64,000 nt of DNA from Actinomyces wuliandei (GTDB lineage: Bacteria; Actinomycetota; Actinomycetes; Actinomycetales; Actinomycetaceae), in the NCBI RefSeq assembly GCF_004010955.1, contig NZ_CP025227.1, positions 3,043,762-3,107,761 of the forward strand, written 5' to 3'. The notes beneath the pieces are model-generated. The model saw only the letters and a program-made list of their open reading frames with translations. It did no database searches and was not told where the DNA came from. Shown here in pieces: positions 43,244 through 54,834 of this stretch. A program made the translations under genes and the position numbers. Within the stretch, counting starts at the first letter, position 1. Each line of letters begins with the position of its first letter.

Positions 43244-46200
43244 CCCCGCCCCGGCACGCCCGACCCAGACGTTCCTTCCTCTCCCCGAGCCCGCACCGCT
43301 CCCAGGCCTCGCTGGCCCGCTCCTCGGCGATTATGGCCTCGGGCACACTGGTTTCCCGCGTGCTGGGACTGGTGCGCAACGCCCTCATCGTCATCGCCCT
43401 GGGGGCTACCGGCTCGGGAGCGGCAGACGCCTTCAACACCGCCAACAACCTGCCGACAAACCTGTACAACATGATGATCGGTGGCGTCCTCAACGCCATC
43501 CTGGTGCCTCAGATCGTCCGGGCGCTGCGCAAGCGCAACGGCGAGGAGCTGGTCAACCGGCTCCTGACCACCGCCGCCACCCTCATGCTTGCCGTCACAG
43601 TGCTGATCACCGCTGCCGCTCCCCTGGTGTTCTACGTCAACGCCTCCTCCCTGGCCTCGGGTCGCTGGCAGCCGGTCTCCTACGCCTTCGCCTTCTGGTT
43701 CATGCCGCAGATCTTCTTCTACGGCCTCTACGCCCTGTGGGGCCAGGTCCTCAACGCCCGGTCCAGCTTCGGCCCCTACATGTGGTCGCCGGTGCTCAAC
43801 AACATCATCTCTATCGTCTCCATCATCGCCTACATCCGGGTCTACGGGGCCTACACCGACGGACAGGGGCCAGAGGTGTGGGACGCGGGCCGCATCACCT
43901 TGATCGGGGCGACCACCACCCTGGGCATCGCGGCCCAGGCCCTGATCCTCTACATCCCCCTGGTACGTTCCGGCTTCCAGCCGCGCATCGTCTTTGGCAT
44001 ACGGGGCCTGGGGCTGGGGCAGAGCTCTAGGGTCGCCCTGTGGGCACTGCTCGGTGTCGCCATCATCTCGCTGAGCACCTGGGCCACCACCAACCTGGGC
44101 TCAGCCGCAGTCACAGCCTCTGAGCTTCCTGAGTACGCCGACGTCGTGGTGCCGTCAACGACGATGTGGTCCAACGCCTACCTGGTCTACATCCTGCCCC
44201 AGTCCCTGGTGGTGACCTCCATCATCACCGCCCTGTTCACCCGTATGAGCGAGAAGGCCTCCTCAGGCGACCGGGAGGGCGTGCGCGACGACCTGTCGCT
44301 GGGGTTGCGCTCCGCCGGGGTGTTCACGGTGCTGGCTACAGCGGGCATCTGCGTCCTGGCAGTGCCAGCGCTCCAGGTCTTCACCCCGTCGATCTCCCTG
44401 AGGGTGGCCCAGGCCACCGCACCGGTTCTTGTCCTCCTGGCTCTGGGAATCGTCCCGCAGGGGATCTGGTTCACCACCCAGCGAGTCATGCTGGCTTACG
44501 AGGACACCAAGCGGCTTCTCCTCGCCGACGCCGTGGTGGGCCTGCTCCCCGTGGTCCTGTGCGCCCTGGCCTACCTCCTGGCACCGGCCAACCACTGGAT
44601 GGCCTGGGCGGCCTTTGCCAACACCCTGAGCCAGGTCGCCGCGTGCGTCGTCGTCGTCCCGCTGATGCGGCGCCACCTGCCGAGCCTGGACGGGCGCAGG
44701 GTCGCCACCACCCACCTGCGCCTGTGCCTGGCCGCAGCACCTGCGGTAGTCATCGGCCTGGTCCTGGTGGCGCTGATGGGAGAGGTGGATGGCGCCTCGT
44801 CCCTGAACCGCCTCCTGGCTGCCTCGACCCAGGTCGTCATTGTGGCCTCGGTCATGTCCTTCATCTATCTTGTCATGGGGCGGATAGTCAACGTCGAGGA
44901 GATCATCGTCGCCTTCCGTCCGCTGTCACGGATCCTGGTCAAGGTTGGTCGGCGCCTGCCGGGTCCGGCAGGTCGGCCGGTACTACGCCTGGCAGAGTGG
45001 ATGACACCAACGTCGGCTCCCACCAGGGGCACCTCGGGAAGCAGAACCGCTCCGCCAGCACCTCCTCCGCCACAAGCGGCCCCACCGCCCCCGCCTCCAC
45101 CTGCTGCAGCCCCCACGGCCACGCCACAGCCTGCCCCCGCACCACCGCCCCCGTCCGCGCCGACTACCGCCCCTCACGGCGCGCCAGCACACGGACAGCC
45201 GCAGGGCACCTACCCCCCCAGCTTCCTTCCTCACGCCCCCTCCTCTGCTGGCCGCAGTGGTCGGGCACCTGTACGACGCCCTGTGGTACCCGCTGTACCA
45301 CCGACAGTGCCTCCGTCGGTCCCGCCCGCCCCCCGCACCTCTCCAGCGACTGCGACCACGCCTCCAACCGAGCACGCGATGCCCCTCGCCTCGCCTCCAC
45401 CACCAGCCCACCCTGCTGGCGCTGCAGCCACCCCCCGGGGCACTGCTCCCGCACCACCTCCGGACAGCCCCTCCCTGCCCGCCAACCTGTCTGTCAGCAT
45501 GGAGCCCTCGGCCGCCGTGCCCCCATCAGGTCACACCACCGAGCAGGCACAGAGCCCACGGACCGCTACGATGGGTCCATCAGTGTCTGACGGGCAGTCA
45601 CCCCGAGGAAGGAGACGCATGTCTGAGGCGACGCCGATTGGCAGTGGCCGCTACGGACTCCTGGGGACCCTGTCCACCACGCTGCCTCGAATCGTTCGGC
45701 ACCGGGGTGTTGACACCATCCTCGACCGCGAGGTGACCATCCTCGTGCTCACAGACGCCTCGGTGCACCGCGACAGCATCATGGACGCGGCAAGCCGCGC
45801 CGTACTGGTGGACGACGAGCGCCTTCAGCGGGTGTACGACGTTGAGCGCTCCGAGCCCTCCATCATCATCACCGAGCCCCTGGCGGGCCGTACCCTCAGC
45901 TCACTCGTGGCCCGCGGCATCACCTCGGCACAGGTCAGAGCAATCATTGGTGAGACGGCCCAAGCGCTTGACGCTGGGGCCCGCAAGGGCCTGCACCACC
46001 TCAACCTGTCTCCTGAGTCCATTCGGGTGCTCCCCGGGGGAGAGGTCAAGATCAGCGGGCTGGGGATTGAGGCCGCCGCCCTGGACCTGGAGAGCAAGGT
46101 CGCCAAGAACGACCCCCTTGCCGCCGACCGTGCTGACGCCCGCGCCCTCGTGGAGATTCTCTACTACGGCCTGACCGGCCGTTGGCCAGGGAAGCGTCCC

Positions 46201-47517
46201 GGGATCCCTTCCGCGCCTCGTCTGGGTGGCGCGCCTGTCGTCCCGTCCACACTGGTGGCTGGTATCGACCCGGTCCTGGACGACCTGTGCGTACGTACGT
46301 GGAACGGCCAGCCTCCCATCTCGGCTGCCGAGGTCGCGCGGGCGCTGGGAAGCTGGGAGCCAGTCAGCGGCTACGTGGTCGACCCCGCTCGGGACTACCC
46401 GGCTGCGGTGAGAACCACCGCCCAGCACAGCGGGCCGGACTCCACCTCACATACAGCAGGGACCGGGGTCGCCACCGCCGCTCGCGGGGTGCTGGATCGC
46501 CTGCGTCGCTCCAGCAGTGCGAGCGGTGGAGCCTCGGCTGCCACCTCAGCGTCTGCCACCCAGGCCCCGCAGGCTGCCGTGACGGACTCCTTTGCCCAGC
46601 ATGGTTCCGCTCACGACGCGACGGGCGACGGCACCGTCGTCACTGACGACCTGCGTGCTGAGGAGGAGATGACCCCCCGGGCGGGACTCGGTTACGTCCA
46701 GGTCACCGGTCCGGTCAACCCGATGCCAAGTATGCTGACAAACGCCTCGGAGACGGCCCCAGGCGCCGCCCCCGTCCCCTCCGAGCCCTTCACGGGCAGC
46801 TTCGAGGTCAACTTCGACGACTTTGAGGACGAGGAGGACGAGGTTGATGAGGAAGTGGTTCAGTCTGTCAGCCGTACCACGACCAGCGTGATCCTCACCC
46901 TGATCGTCCTGGCTCTTGTCGGTGTTGTCATCGCCGTACTGATCCTGCAGCAACTGGTAGGAATTCGCTTCACCGACCCCGACGAGCCGGCTGCGGACAC
47001 GGTTCCCTCCACGACGTCGGCTCAGTCGGCCCAGGACGGCAGCGGGGAGGCCGACAACCAGGCTGGGGGCGAGGAGGGCAGTGAGGACAGCGCACCCATC
47101 ACCGTCAGCGGCGCGCAGAGCCTGGACCCCTTCGGCGACGGGAACGAGCACCCAGAGCTGGCGGACCGCCTGGTGGACGGAGACACCTCCCAGGAGTGGT
47201 TCTCCCGGTACTACAACGACCCCGGCATGGATGGCAAGGGCGGAGTGGGAGTCGCCGTGACCCTGGAGGAAGCTGCCGAGGTATCCGGCATTGACATCCA
47301 CGGGACTGGGGAGGGCGGATCGGTCCAGATCCGTGCCACGAGTCCCGAGGACCCTGCAGGAGGCGAGCTGCTGGCTGAAGGTCCCTTCACCTCGCAGGCC
47401 ACCTCATTTGACTTCGACTCCACGGAGACAGCATCAGTTGTCGTGTGGATCACTGAACTTCCCAGAGCCGCTGACGGCTCCAACAAGGCTACTATCACCG
47501 AGATCACTCTCCGATAG
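43240..47517 (+). CDS. murJ: Lipid II flippase MurJ fused to a pseudokinase and extracellular discoidin-like domain
   Basis: 1425 residues. MurJ/MviN module of about 14 helices (about 25-560; [51 protein letters not shown]). Then a 220-residue Pro/Ala/Ser linker, a kinase-like domain (about 795-1050) starting [10 protein letters not shown], in which [11 protein letters not shown] replaces the catalytic HRD loop and no DFG is seen, so it is a pseudokinase. A membrane helix (about 1212-1235) and a C-terminal galactose-binding-like domain (about 1290-1425) follow. Mycobacterial MviN has the same plan. ATGA overlap with the upstream gene. A strong internal SD plus ATG at 45619 could also start the kinase part separately. 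Confidence 0.88.
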   Translation: MTPPRHARPRRSFLSPSPHRSQASLARSSAIMASGTLVSRVLGLVRNALIVIALGATGSGAADAFNTANNLPTNLYNMMIGGVLNAILVPQIVRALRKRNGEELVNRLLTTAATLMLAVTVLITAAAPLVFYVNASSLASGRWQPVSYAFAFWFMPQIFFYGLYALWGQVLNARSSFGPYMWSPVLNNIISIVSIIAYIRVYGAYTDGQGPEVWDAGRITLIGATTTLGIAAQALILYIPLVRSGFQPRIVFGIRGLGLGQSSRVALWALLGVAIISLSTWATTNLGSAAVTASELPEYADVVVPSTTMWSNAYLVYILPQSLVVTSIITALFTRMSEKASSGDREGVRDDLSLGLRSAGVFTVLATAGICVLAVPALQVFTPSISLRVAQATAPVLVLLALGIVPQGIWFTTQRVMLAYEDTKRLLLADAVVGLLPVVLCALAYLLAPANHWMAWAAFANTLSQVAACVVVVPLMRRHLPSLDGRRVATTHLRLCLAAAPAVVIGLVLVALMGEVDGASSLNRLLAASTQVVIVASVMSFIYLVMGRIVNVEEIIVAFRPLSRILVKVGRRLPGPAGRPVLRLAEWMTPTSAPTRGTSGSRTAPPAPPPPQAAPPPPPPPAAAPTATPQPAPAPPPPSAPTTAPHGAPAHGQPQGTYPPSFLPHAPSSAGRSGRAPVRRPVVPAVPPTVPPSVPPAPRTSPATATTPPTEHAMPLASPPPPAHPAGAAATPRGTAPAPPPDSPSLPANLSVSMEPSAAVPPSGHTTEQAQSPRTATMGPSVSDGQSPRGRRRMSEATPIGSGRYGLLGTLSTTLPRIVRHRGVDTILDREVTILVLTDASVHRDSIMDAASRAVLVDDERLQRVYDVERSEPSIIITEPLAGRTLSSLVARGITSAQVRAIIGETAQALDAGARKGLHHLNLSPESIRVLPGGEVKISGLGIEAAALDLESKVAKNDPLAADRADARALVEILYYGLTGRWPGKRPGIPSAPRLGGAPVVPSTLVAGIDPVLDDLCVRTWNGQPPISAAEVARALGSWEPVSGYVVDPARDYPAAVRTTAQHSGPDSTSHTAGTGVATAARGVLDRLRRSSSASGGASAATSASATQAPQAAVTDSFAQHGSAHDATGDGTVVTDDLRAEEEMTPRAGLGYVQVTGPVNPMPSMLTNASETAPGAAPVPSEPFTGSFEVNFDDFEDEEDEVDEEVVQSVSRTTTSVILTLIVLALVGVVIAVLILQQLVGIRFTDPDEPAADTVPSTTSAQSAQDGSGEADNQAGGEEGSEDSAPITVSGAQSLDPFGDGNEHPELADRLVDGDTSQEWFSRYYNDPGMDGKGGVGVAVTLEEAAEVSGIDIHGTGEGGSVQIRATSPEDPAGGELLAEGPFTSQATSFDFDSTETASVVVWITELPRAADGSNKATITEITLR

Positions 47518-47620
47518 ACCCTCATTCGGGAACAACCGCTTTTCATCGCCAGTTTGCTCTAGTGACACTGGTTCCTGTCAACTGGTGTGCACCGCGTGCT
47601 ACTCCCGTACCAGGAGGATC

Positions 47621-48541
47621 ATGATTCACGACGTCGTCATCGTCGGTTCCGGCCCTGCGGGCTACACCGCCGCCATCTACGCGGCTCGCGCTCAGCTGGC
47701 ACCCATCGTCCTGGCAGGCTCGGTGACGGCCGGGGGAGCACTGATGAACACCACGGAGGTGGAGAACTACCCTGGTTTTGTCCAAGGTGTGATGGGGCCG
47801 ACCCTGATGACCCAGATGCAGGAGCAGGCAGAACGGTTCGGGGCTGAGGTCCGCTACGAGGACGTCACCGCCCTGGAGCTGGAGGGCACGACCAAGCGTG
47901 TCGTCACAGAGGAGGGAACCTATGAGGCCCGCACCGTGATTATCTCCACCGGCTCCGAGTACAGACACCTGGGGGTGGAGGGTGAGGACCGTCTTTCCGG
48001 CCACGGGGTGTCCTACTGTGCGACATGTGACGGATTCTTCTTCAAGGACCAGGACGTCGTCGTGGTTGGTGGGGGAGACTCCGCGATGGAGGAGGCCACG
48101 TTCCTGACTCGGTTCGCCAGGTCGGTGACCGTCGTGCACCGTCGTGACGAGCTGCGAGCCTCTGCGGTCATGGCGCAGCGAGCCCAGGACGACCCCAAGA
48201 TCACCTTTGCCTGGAACTCCACGGTGGCTGAGCTGCGCGGTCAGGACTCTCTCACTGGCGTGACGCTTGAGGACACAGTGACTGGAGAGCGGCGCCAGCT
48301 TGAGGTAACCGGGTTGTTCGTGGCCATTGGCCAAGTTCCTCGTAGTGAGCTGGTAAAAGATGTGCTGGACCTGGATGGCGCCGGGTACATCCAGGTTGAG
48401 GCCCCGTCACAGAGGACTCGCCTACCAGGCGTCTTTGCCTGTGGCGACGTGGCAGACCCGTCCTACCAGCAGGCTGTCACCGCAGCCGGGTCCGGTTGCC
48501 GCGCAGCCTTAGACGCAGAGCACTACCTGGCCACGCTGTGA
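47621..48541 (+). CDS. trxB: Thioredoxin reductase
   Basis: NADPH-dependent FAD enzyme that keeps thioredoxin reduced. 306 residues: FAD site [19 protein letters not shown], redox pair Cys133-Ala-Thr-Cys136 followed by DG, NADP site [12 protein letters not shown], and [10 protein letters not shown] near the C-terminus. ATG 47621 with AGGAGG 4 nt upstream; the frame is open before it but that part is the tail of the murJ interval. Followed after 202 bp by trxA. Confidence 0.96.
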   Translation: MIHDVVIVGSGPAGYTAAIYAARAQLAPIVLAGSVTAGGALMNTTEVENYPGFVQGVMGPTLMTQMQEQAERFGAEVRYEDVTALELEGTTKRVVTEEGTYEARTVIISTGSEYRHLGVEGEDRLSGHGVSYCATCDGFFFKDQDVVVVGGGDSAMEEATFLTRFARSVTVVHRRDELRASAVMAQRAQDDPKITFAWNSTVAELRGQDSLTGVTLEDTVTGERRQLEVTGLFVAIGQVPRSELVKDVLDLDGAGYIQVEAPSQRTRLPGVFACGDVADPSYQQAVTAAGSGCRAALDAEHYLATL

Positions 48542-48743
48542 CGTGGAGCTGTGACCCGGACAGGCCCGCCCTACGGCATACAAGGAGGCGCGATACCCAT
48601 CACCGGCTCTACCTGCACATATGCGCGCAAAGGTTAGGAGACACCGAACCTTCCACCCGCGCAGCACGTCGGAAGGACATATCAGCCCAGGTGCCGCCAG
48701 ACGTACCGACGGGCCACGCCACGACTCATTCAAGGAGAACACC

Positions 48744-49070
48744 ATGTCTGCTGCTCTTGACGTCACCGACGCCACTTTTACTGAGGAGGTTCTCGGCTCG
48801 GACAAGCCCGTTGTCATTGACTTCTGGGCCGACTGGTGCGGCCCCTGCCGTCAGATGGCACCGATTGTCGACGAAGTCGCGACTGAGCTGGGAGACCGAG
48901 TGAAGTTCGTCAAGATCAACGTCGACGCCAGCCCAGCCACCGCCCGGTCCTTTGGGATACAGTCCATTCCCACCTTTGCAGTCATCCGTGACGGCGAGAC
49001 ATTCCATCAGTTCGCCGGCTCACGGCCCAAGGCCGCGTTCAAGGCCGAGGTGGAGAAAGTTCTGGACTGA
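48744..49070 (+). CDS. trxA: Thioredoxin
   Basis: 108 residues, the usual length. Active site WADWCGPCRQM (Cys32, Cys35), cis-Pro in SIPTFAVI, buried Asp in VVIDFWAD. Start set by AAGGAG 6-7 nt before ATG. Partner of the reductase just upstream, followed by a strong hairpin. Confidence 0.96.
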   Translation: MSAALDVTDATFTEEVLGSDKPVVIDFWADWCGPCRQMAPIVDEVATELGDRVKFVKINVDASPATARSFGIQSIPTFAVIRDGETFHQFAGSRPKAAFKAEVEKVLD

Positions 49071-49082
49071 GGGTCTGGGTCG

Positions 49083-49124
49083 GTCGGTGTACCAGCCCGG
49101 TCTGCGTTGGGCTGGCACACCGAC
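49083..49124 (+). terminator. Terminator hairpin after trxA
   Basis: GTCGGTGTACCAGCCC (49083-49098) pairs with GGGCTGGCACACCGAC (49109-49124): 16-bp stem with one mismatch and a 10-nt loop, 13 bp after the trxA stop. No U-tract follows. Confidence 0.7.
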
Positions 49125-49245
49125 TCTCAGATAGCTACCTGCTTCTGGAGCAACAGGTTGTTGGACACGTGCACGTCACAGGCCTGCACTAGCCGCCTAG
49201 AATGGCAGGTGTTACGACAACCCGGGCACGATGGGGGGACGGCTC

Positions 49246-50691
49246 ATGCACTACATCTCCACCCGAGGCGGGATGCGCGCAGCCCGTTTCACCGAGGTCC
49301 TGCTGTCCGGCCTGGCACCGGACGGGGGACTGGTGGTTCCCGTCACGCTACCGGCACTCAGCAGGGACCGTCTGGAGACATGGCGGTCCCTGGACTACGT
49401 GGCCCTGGCTGCTGAGGTGATCGGCCTGTTCGCCACCGACGTCCCTGAGTCAGACCTTCAGAATATGACTGCCGCAGCTTATGGACCGCAACGGTTCCCT
49501 GCGCCCGTGGTACCGGTGCGTGACTGCAGCACGGTTGCTGCGGGACTGCACCTCGTAGGTCTGTCTGAGGGTCCTACCATGGCCTTCAAGGATCTGGCGA
49601 TGCAGTTCCTGGGGCAGGCTGTGCCCTACGTCCTGGGCAAGCAGGGCCAGGTACTCAATATCTTGGGTGCTACTTCCGGGGACACCGGATCGGCCGCCGA
49701 GCACGCCTTCCGAGGTCAGGACGCAGTCAGCGTCTTCATGCTCTCACCAGCAGATCGAATGAGTCCCGTCCAGCGGGCGCAGATGTATTCTCTGCACGAT
49801 CCCAACATCTACAACGTCGCCGTTGAGGGTGTGTTCGACGACTGCCAGAACCTGGTCAAGGCCCTCAGCAACGACCCTGCCTTCAAGGCACAGTACTCAC
49901 TAGGCGCCGTCAACTCAATCAATATCGGGCGGATCGTGGCTCAGGCGGTCTACTACGTGTGGGCATGGCTGCGTGTCACAGACCGGACGGAAGAGCGACG
50001 ACCCTCTGACCTCCAGGTCGACGTGTGTGTTCCCTCAGGCAACTTTGGCAATATCTACGCAGGCCACCTGGTGCGCAGTATGGGGTTGCCGGTGCGTAGG
50101 CTCATCGTCGCAACTAACGAGAACAACGTACTGGAGGAGTTCTTCTCCACCGGCATCTACACACCGCGCAGTGCCGAAGCCACGCTCGCCACGTCTAGTC
50201 CCTCCATGGATATCTCCAAAGCCTCCAATCTGGAGCGGTTCCTGTGGTCTCTCCTGGGACCAGGGCGGTTCTCCCACGCCTGGAAGGAGCTGGAGGACAG
50301 CGGCTCACTGGATCTGTCGGACCAAGTAGAACGTATGCGTGAAGAGCTCGGCTTTGTCGCCATGTCCTCTTCCCACGCTGAACGCCTGGAGACGATCCGC
50401 CTTATGAGCAGCCACGGTGTCATCGTCGACCCGCACACCGCTGACGGCATCACCACGGCCCTGCGCCTCATGGAGCCCGGCTTCCCTACTCTGGTCCTGG
50501 AGACCGCGAGGCCAGAAAAGTTTCTCGACACTGTCGAGGAAGCCCTTGGGTGCCCCCAACCGGTCCCGGATTCTGTCAGCAAGCTTCTAGCGCTTCCTCA
50601 GCGAAAGACAACCATACCCAACGACGAGAAGCCGCTGAGAGCCATTATCGCTGAGAATGCTGTCACTGCTTCCTCGCCGATCCTTCGGTAG
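49246..50691 (+). CDS. thrC: Threonine synthase
   Basis: PLP enzyme converting phosphohomoserine to threonine. 481 residues from MHYISTRGG (ATG 49246), the family's normal opening. An ATG 15 nt earlier is in frame but less conserved. PLP lysine Lys115 in GPTMAFKDLAMQ, ILGATSGDTGSAAEHAF phosphate site, SINIGRIVAQAVYY, and VPSGNFGNIYAGHL. Its GC content is already clearly lower than that of genes left of 47 kb. Confidence 0.95.
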   Translation: MHYISTRGGMRAARFTEVLLSGLAPDGGLVVPVTLPALSRDRLETWRSLDYVALAAEVIGLFATDVPESDLQNMTAAAYGPQRFPAPVVPVRDCSTVAAGLHLVGLSEGPTMAFKDLAMQFLGQAVPYVLGKQGQVLNILGATSGDTGSAAEHAFRGQDAVSVFMLSPADRMSPVQRAQMYSLHDPNIYNVAVEGVFDDCQNLVKALSNDPAFKAQYSLGAVNSINIGRIVAQAVYYVWAWLRVTDRTEERRPSDLQVDVCVPSGNFGNIYAGHLVRSMGLPVRRLIVATNENNVLEEFFSTGIYTPRSAEATLATSSPSMDISKASNLERFLWSLLGPGRFSHAWKELEDSGSLDLSDQVERMREELGFVAMSSSHAERLETIRLMSSHGVIVDPHTADGITTALRLMEPGFPTLVLETARPEKFLDTVEEALGCPQPVPDSVSKLLALPQRKTTIPNDEKPLRAIIAENAVTASSPILR

Positions 50692-50982
50692 CCTGTCCCA
50701 GCAGCCGGACGCTGTCGCCAAGACGACGCACAGACAACAACAGACGTGGCCTTATATTGGTGCGGACGGAGGCACTCCTGCCCAGTCTCTTGACAGCGGT
50801 CGGCACAAAGAGGCTCCTGTCGGCCTAGCAGACCGCCCTTCACGGACCACTCTGTTGGGCGAGTGGCTACCAGACGAACAGCATGAGGGAGTTGGGTCCA
50901 GCCATGAGACGTTCCCGACATCTGTCCGTGGCAGACTTGGCACCGAACGCAGTACCAGAGATCGTCATGGAAGGAGCTCCTG

Positions 50983-52290
50983 GTGGGCGAGATGAACCAG
51001 GTCAAGGGAAACCGACTTGACCCATGGCTAGACAACTATGCCACACGTGCCCACGGCCTGAGGGCGTCCGAGACACGTTCCCTGTTTGCGGTCGCCTCGC
51101 GCCCCGAGGTAGTCTCCCTGGCAGGAGGAATGCCCAACCTCAAGGACCTGCCCCTTGACCGTATTGCTGAGGCCACTGCTCAAATGATTCGCAAAGACGG
51201 CGGTAGAGCACTGCAGTACGGTAATGGTCAGGGACTGCCACGGCTGCGGGAGCACGTCACCGAGGTTATGGCGCTGGAAGGAGTCGACGCCAACGCCGAC
51301 GACGTTATTGTCACGACGGGCTCGCAGCAGGCTGTCGATATAGTAACCGAGCTGTTCATCGACCCAGGTGACGTGATTCTTGCCGAGGCGCCAACCTACG
51401 TTGGCTCTCTGTCGATCTTCTCCACCTACCAGGCTGATGTGCAACAGGTAGCCATTGATGCTCACGGCGTTGTCCCCGAGGCCTTGGAGGAGACGATCAT
51501 CCGGACGGAGCGAGAAGGACGCAGCATCAAGTTCTTCTACTGCCTCCCCAACTTCCATAACCCCGCTGGCGTCACTCTCAGTGAGGAACGCCGCCCCCTC
51601 GTTATTGATATCTGCCGTCGGCACCACATTCTTATTGTCGAGGACAATCCTTACGGTCTGCTCGGCTTTGAGGGCCAGACATATACTGCGCTTAAAACAC
51701 TTGCCCCAGAAGACGTAGTCTACCTTGGGTCATTCTCTAAAATTTTCGCACCAGGATACCGTGTGGGCTGGGCCGTCGCCCCGCCGGCGGTAAAGGAAAA
51801 AATGAAGCTTGCCTCGGAAGCGGCTATCCTCTGCCCCTCCTCGGTTGGCCAGTACTCTATCTCGATGTATCTTGAGCAGTTCGAGTGGAGGAAGCAGATC
51901 GAAGAGTTTCGCGCGATGTACAGGGAACGGCGCGACGCTATGGTGGGGGCGCTGGAGGAATATCTACCGGTATGCCACTGGAACGTCCCAGACGGAGGAT
52001 TCTACGTGTGGCTTGGGCTCCCCGAGGGTGTTGACGCCAAAGAAATGCTTCCTCGCGCAGTAACGAACCTTGTGGCCTACGTATCCGGAACTGCTTTCTA
52101 TGCAGAAGGAAAAGCAGGTCGGGACCATCTCCGACTGTCTTTCTGTTACCCGGAGCCCGCCGACATCCGGGAGGGAGTTCGACGACTGTCCGAGGTCGTT
52201 AGCCGGGACGTGGAGAACTACAGACTGTTTGGTCCCACCGTACACCGGGTCTCAGAGGGTATAGCTGCCCCGGGACCCGATCAAATTTAA
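50983..52290 (+). CDS. PLP-dependent aminotransferase, class I/II (MocR-less, LysN/2-aminoadipate-like)
   Basis: 435 residues. LAGGMPNLKDLP, LQYGNGQGLPRLREHV, PNFHNPAGVTLS, EDNPYGLLGF, and the PLP lysine in YLGSFSKIFAPGYRVGW are typical of the Fold-I subgroup that transaminates aromatic, branched or 2-aminoadipate substrates. No DNA-binding domain precedes it. Start GTG 50983 is set by AAGGAG 6 nt upstream; an ATG 9 nt later is too far from it. Followed after 8 bp by ddl. Common origin-proximal gene in actinomycetes, exact substrate unknown. Confidence 0.88.
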   Translation: MGEMNQVKGNRLDPWLDNYATRAHGLRASETRSLFAVASRPEVVSLAGGMPNLKDLPLDRIAEATAQMIRKDGGRALQYGNGQGLPRLREHVTEVMALEGVDANADDVIVTTGSQQAVDIVTELFIDPGDVILAEAPTYVGSLSIFSTYQADVQQVAIDAHGVVPEALEETIIRTEREGRSIKFFYCLPNFHNPAGVTLSEERRPLVIDICRRHHILIVEDNPYGLLGFEGQTYTALKTLAPEDVVYLGSFSKIFAPGYRVGWAVAPPAVKEKMKLASEAAILCPSSVGQYSISMYLEQFEWRKQIEEFRAMYRERRDAMVGALEEYLPVCHWNVPDGGFYVWLGLPEGVDAKEMLPRAVTNLVAYVSGTAFYAEGKAGRDHLRLSFCYPEPADIREGVRRLSEVVSRDVENYRLFGPTVHRVSEGIAAPGPDQI

Positions 52291-52298
52291 GGAGAGTC

Positions 52299-53258
52299 AT
52301 GAGCAACAGTCCTCAGTCAGAGTCACTACGTGTCGCCGTTCTTGCGGGAGGCCTCAGTCACGAACGGGATATCTCCCTACGCTCTGGCAATCGCGTGGCC
52401 CAAGTTCTCAAGCATGCTGGACACTCTGTACTCGTCCTTGATGTCGATGCCCGTATGATTAGTTCCCTGCGGGCTTTTGGTCCTGATGTGGTGTGGCCGC
52501 TGGTACATGGAAGCCACGGTGAAGATGGAGGTCTCCAAAACACTCTCATCGCACTAGACCTTCCTTACGTTGGCACGCATTCAGATGGCTGCCAACGTTC
52601 ATCATTCAAGCCAACTGCCAAGGCCACCGTGCGAACTGGCGGCGTTGTTACCCCGGACTCCCTGACGCTGCCACGCGAGTACTTCAGCCAACTGGGCGCC
52701 CAGGAGGTTCTCGGCGTCGTTACCGCGCACCTAGGTTTTCCACTTGTTGTCAAACCGAATCAAGGCGGTTCTGGTCTTGGTGTATCCATCGCTTTCAATG
52801 CTGACGAACTGCGAGCAGCAATGGTCGCCTGTTTTTCCTATGATGACCGCGCTCTTATTGAGCAATACGTTGAGGGCACAGAGATCGCGGTGTCTGTCGT
52901 CGACACTGGGGAGGGACCACGTGCCTTGCCGCCGGTGGAAGTGGTTTCCCAGGGCCAGTATGACTTCGACGCCAGGTACAATCCTGGCCGGTCCGAGTAC
53001 TTTGTGCCAGCCAGACTTGACGCTCGCGACACGGACAAGGTCCAAGACACGGCTCTTGCAGTTCACCGCACGCTAGGTCTCGGTAACTTGTCGCGGACCG
53101 ACTTGATCCTTGACACTCACGGCACACCTTGGTTTATTGATGTCAACGTTGTCCCTGGGATGACAGAGAACTCCCTCCTCCCCATGGCTGTAGAGGCAGA
53201 CGGGGAACTTGGTCCTCTCTATGATGCTCTGGTGAAAAGTCCTCTGGTCCAGCCCTAG
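52299..53258 (+). CDS. ddl: D-alanine-D-alanine ligase family protein
   Basis: 319 residues, ATP-grasp fold. VAVLAGGLSHERDISLRSG, PLVHGSHGEDGGLQ, LPYVGTH, VVKPNQGGSGLGVSIA, RTDLILDTHGTPWFIDVN then VVPGMTENSLLPMA. It would supply D-Ala-D-Ala for peptidoglycan. The metal-binding end reads DVNVVPGMT instead of the usual EVNTLPGMT. The divergence and origin-proximal place suggest it may be a second, actinomycete-specific ligase, possibly not the main Ddl. Confidence 0.85.
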   Translation: MSNSPQSESLRVAVLAGGLSHERDISLRSGNRVAQVLKHAGHSVLVLDVDARMISSLRAFGPDVVWPLVHGSHGEDGGLQNTLIALDLPYVGTHSDGCQRSSFKPTAKATVRTGGVVTPDSLTLPREYFSQLGAQEVLGVVTAHLGFPLVVKPNQGGSGLGVSIAFNADELRAAMVACFSYDDRALIEQYVEGTEIAVSVVDTGEGPRALPPVEVVSQGQYDFDARYNPGRSEYFVPARLDARDTDKVQDTALAVHRTLGLGNLSRTDLILDTHGTPWFIDVNVVPGMTENSLLPMAVEADGELGPLYDALVKSPLVQP

Positions 53259-54296
53259 TGCCTCGCTCTCAGCTGCTATAGCTTGCGCGCTGCATGCCGC
53301 AACGGCTGAGCAGGCCCTGAGGTTCGCTAAGATGGCGTGGCGGTATCAATCTGTCGGAATTTAGCCTGTATTCTTCAGTGTCCCAAGTTCCACTCCCGGC
53401 AAGAATCAATTGCAGTGAACTCACGGCAATAGTTTATGTGTTGGACGCGAAGCCGAGGATAGCGACTGTTTCAGTTATATAGTTGTTTTCTTCTAACATC
53501 TGCGACGGTCGACCTTATTCTGCTTGACTCTTGGTGGATGAACTGCTTTATTTAAGCTCGAGAACTCTCCGTGAAACATGTTCCGACTGCACAGTTTCTA
53601 AACGGAAACAAGAGACGCGAACAGTTGTTGAGTCTACATGAGCAATGCTGTTAGGACATCGCGAGAATGGTATCCGTAGCCCTATTATCAACGCACCGAG
53701 CCACGGTAGAGCGTTTTTTGGTTTCCATGAATTGTGTTGACGCATGAAGGGATTTTCCCGACAGAGACTGTTCTTGACGCACGGAATACACAGTACTTGA
53801 CCTTCATAACTCTTTCCTCAGTATTTTTTCGGCATCTAGTGGTTGTTAGAAGAAAATGACTGTGCGAAGTGCAGGTTCCGTTGATGCTATTCTGCCGACG
53901 TAGGGCTAGGCTATCAATATGTACCTGTGATACCCGCCAGTTACTCCAAGTAAACACTTGTTAGACAGTCAGCCAGAAACAATACTCATCATATGCATGT
54001 TGCCTGTGTGAAACCATATTTGTCCACATAGTTTCTTGCCATGGGAGTATTCGGCCATACGTTATTCCGCATGTCCTACACTTCCATTGATGTTACACAC
54101 ATGCTGTCGTCATACTTAGCGAGTTCCTGTATCAACATGTGGTGATGCGATCAGCACTGTACTCGGGAGGATGCCCAGATGGCGTCCTTATTCATCTATT
54201 CTACATGCAGGATGGTCCATGTTTGAGAGTGGTCCCAAACGCAAGCCCAGGGCAGGGAGCGATGATTCACGGTATCCAGACTCATACAAAGATGGA

Positions 54297-54312
54297 TGTT
54301 CCACGTGAAACA
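54297..54312. promoter_or_regulatory. parS site 1
   Basis: TGTTCCACGTGAAACA, one mismatch to the consensus TGTTTCACGTGAAACA bound by ParB. Confidence 0.85.
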
Positions 54313-54818
54313 CTGGCACATCTGCAGCGGTCTTGTTGAGATCGTGAGTGGATCATCCGCTGACACGAATTGGTCGTCAAGCCACCTACATAGTTCGTGC
54401 CAACGGCGCCATCGCGCAAGTAACTGTATTCGCATACATAACTATGTTTACTGTGTATATGTGATTCTGTGCTAGATAAAGTGGCCAAGACACTACCAAG
54501 GATGCGCACGCTACAGAGTCAGAAGTCCGCAGAACACTGAGTCGCTTGAACCACCGATCGCCTTGCGGCATCGTCAGTGTGCTAGCATGGATGCAGTTTA
54601 TGCACAGGGACCACAGCCACGAGTGGCTAAGGTTATTCCTCGCGCCACGGAAAGCGAGCGAGTCCATACATGGACGCACATCTGTGAACCGGCTTCCCGA
54701 TGTATATAACTACATGTGGGCGAGGTGCGCCCGGTACTATCACACATTTACTAGTGCCAACAGGTCAGGAGCGCAACATGAACAACCACGGGGGCTTCAT
54801 CTATTTGGATTAGGTCCA

Positions 54819-54834
54819 TGTTTCACGTGAAACC
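54819..54834. promoter_or_regulatory. parS site 2
   Basis: TGTTTCACGTGAAACC, one mismatch (last base) to consensus parS. Confidence 0.85.

Noticed and set aside
53573..53590. Possible fifth parS site
   Set aside because: Only the GTGAAACA half matches; about 10 of 16 bases overall.
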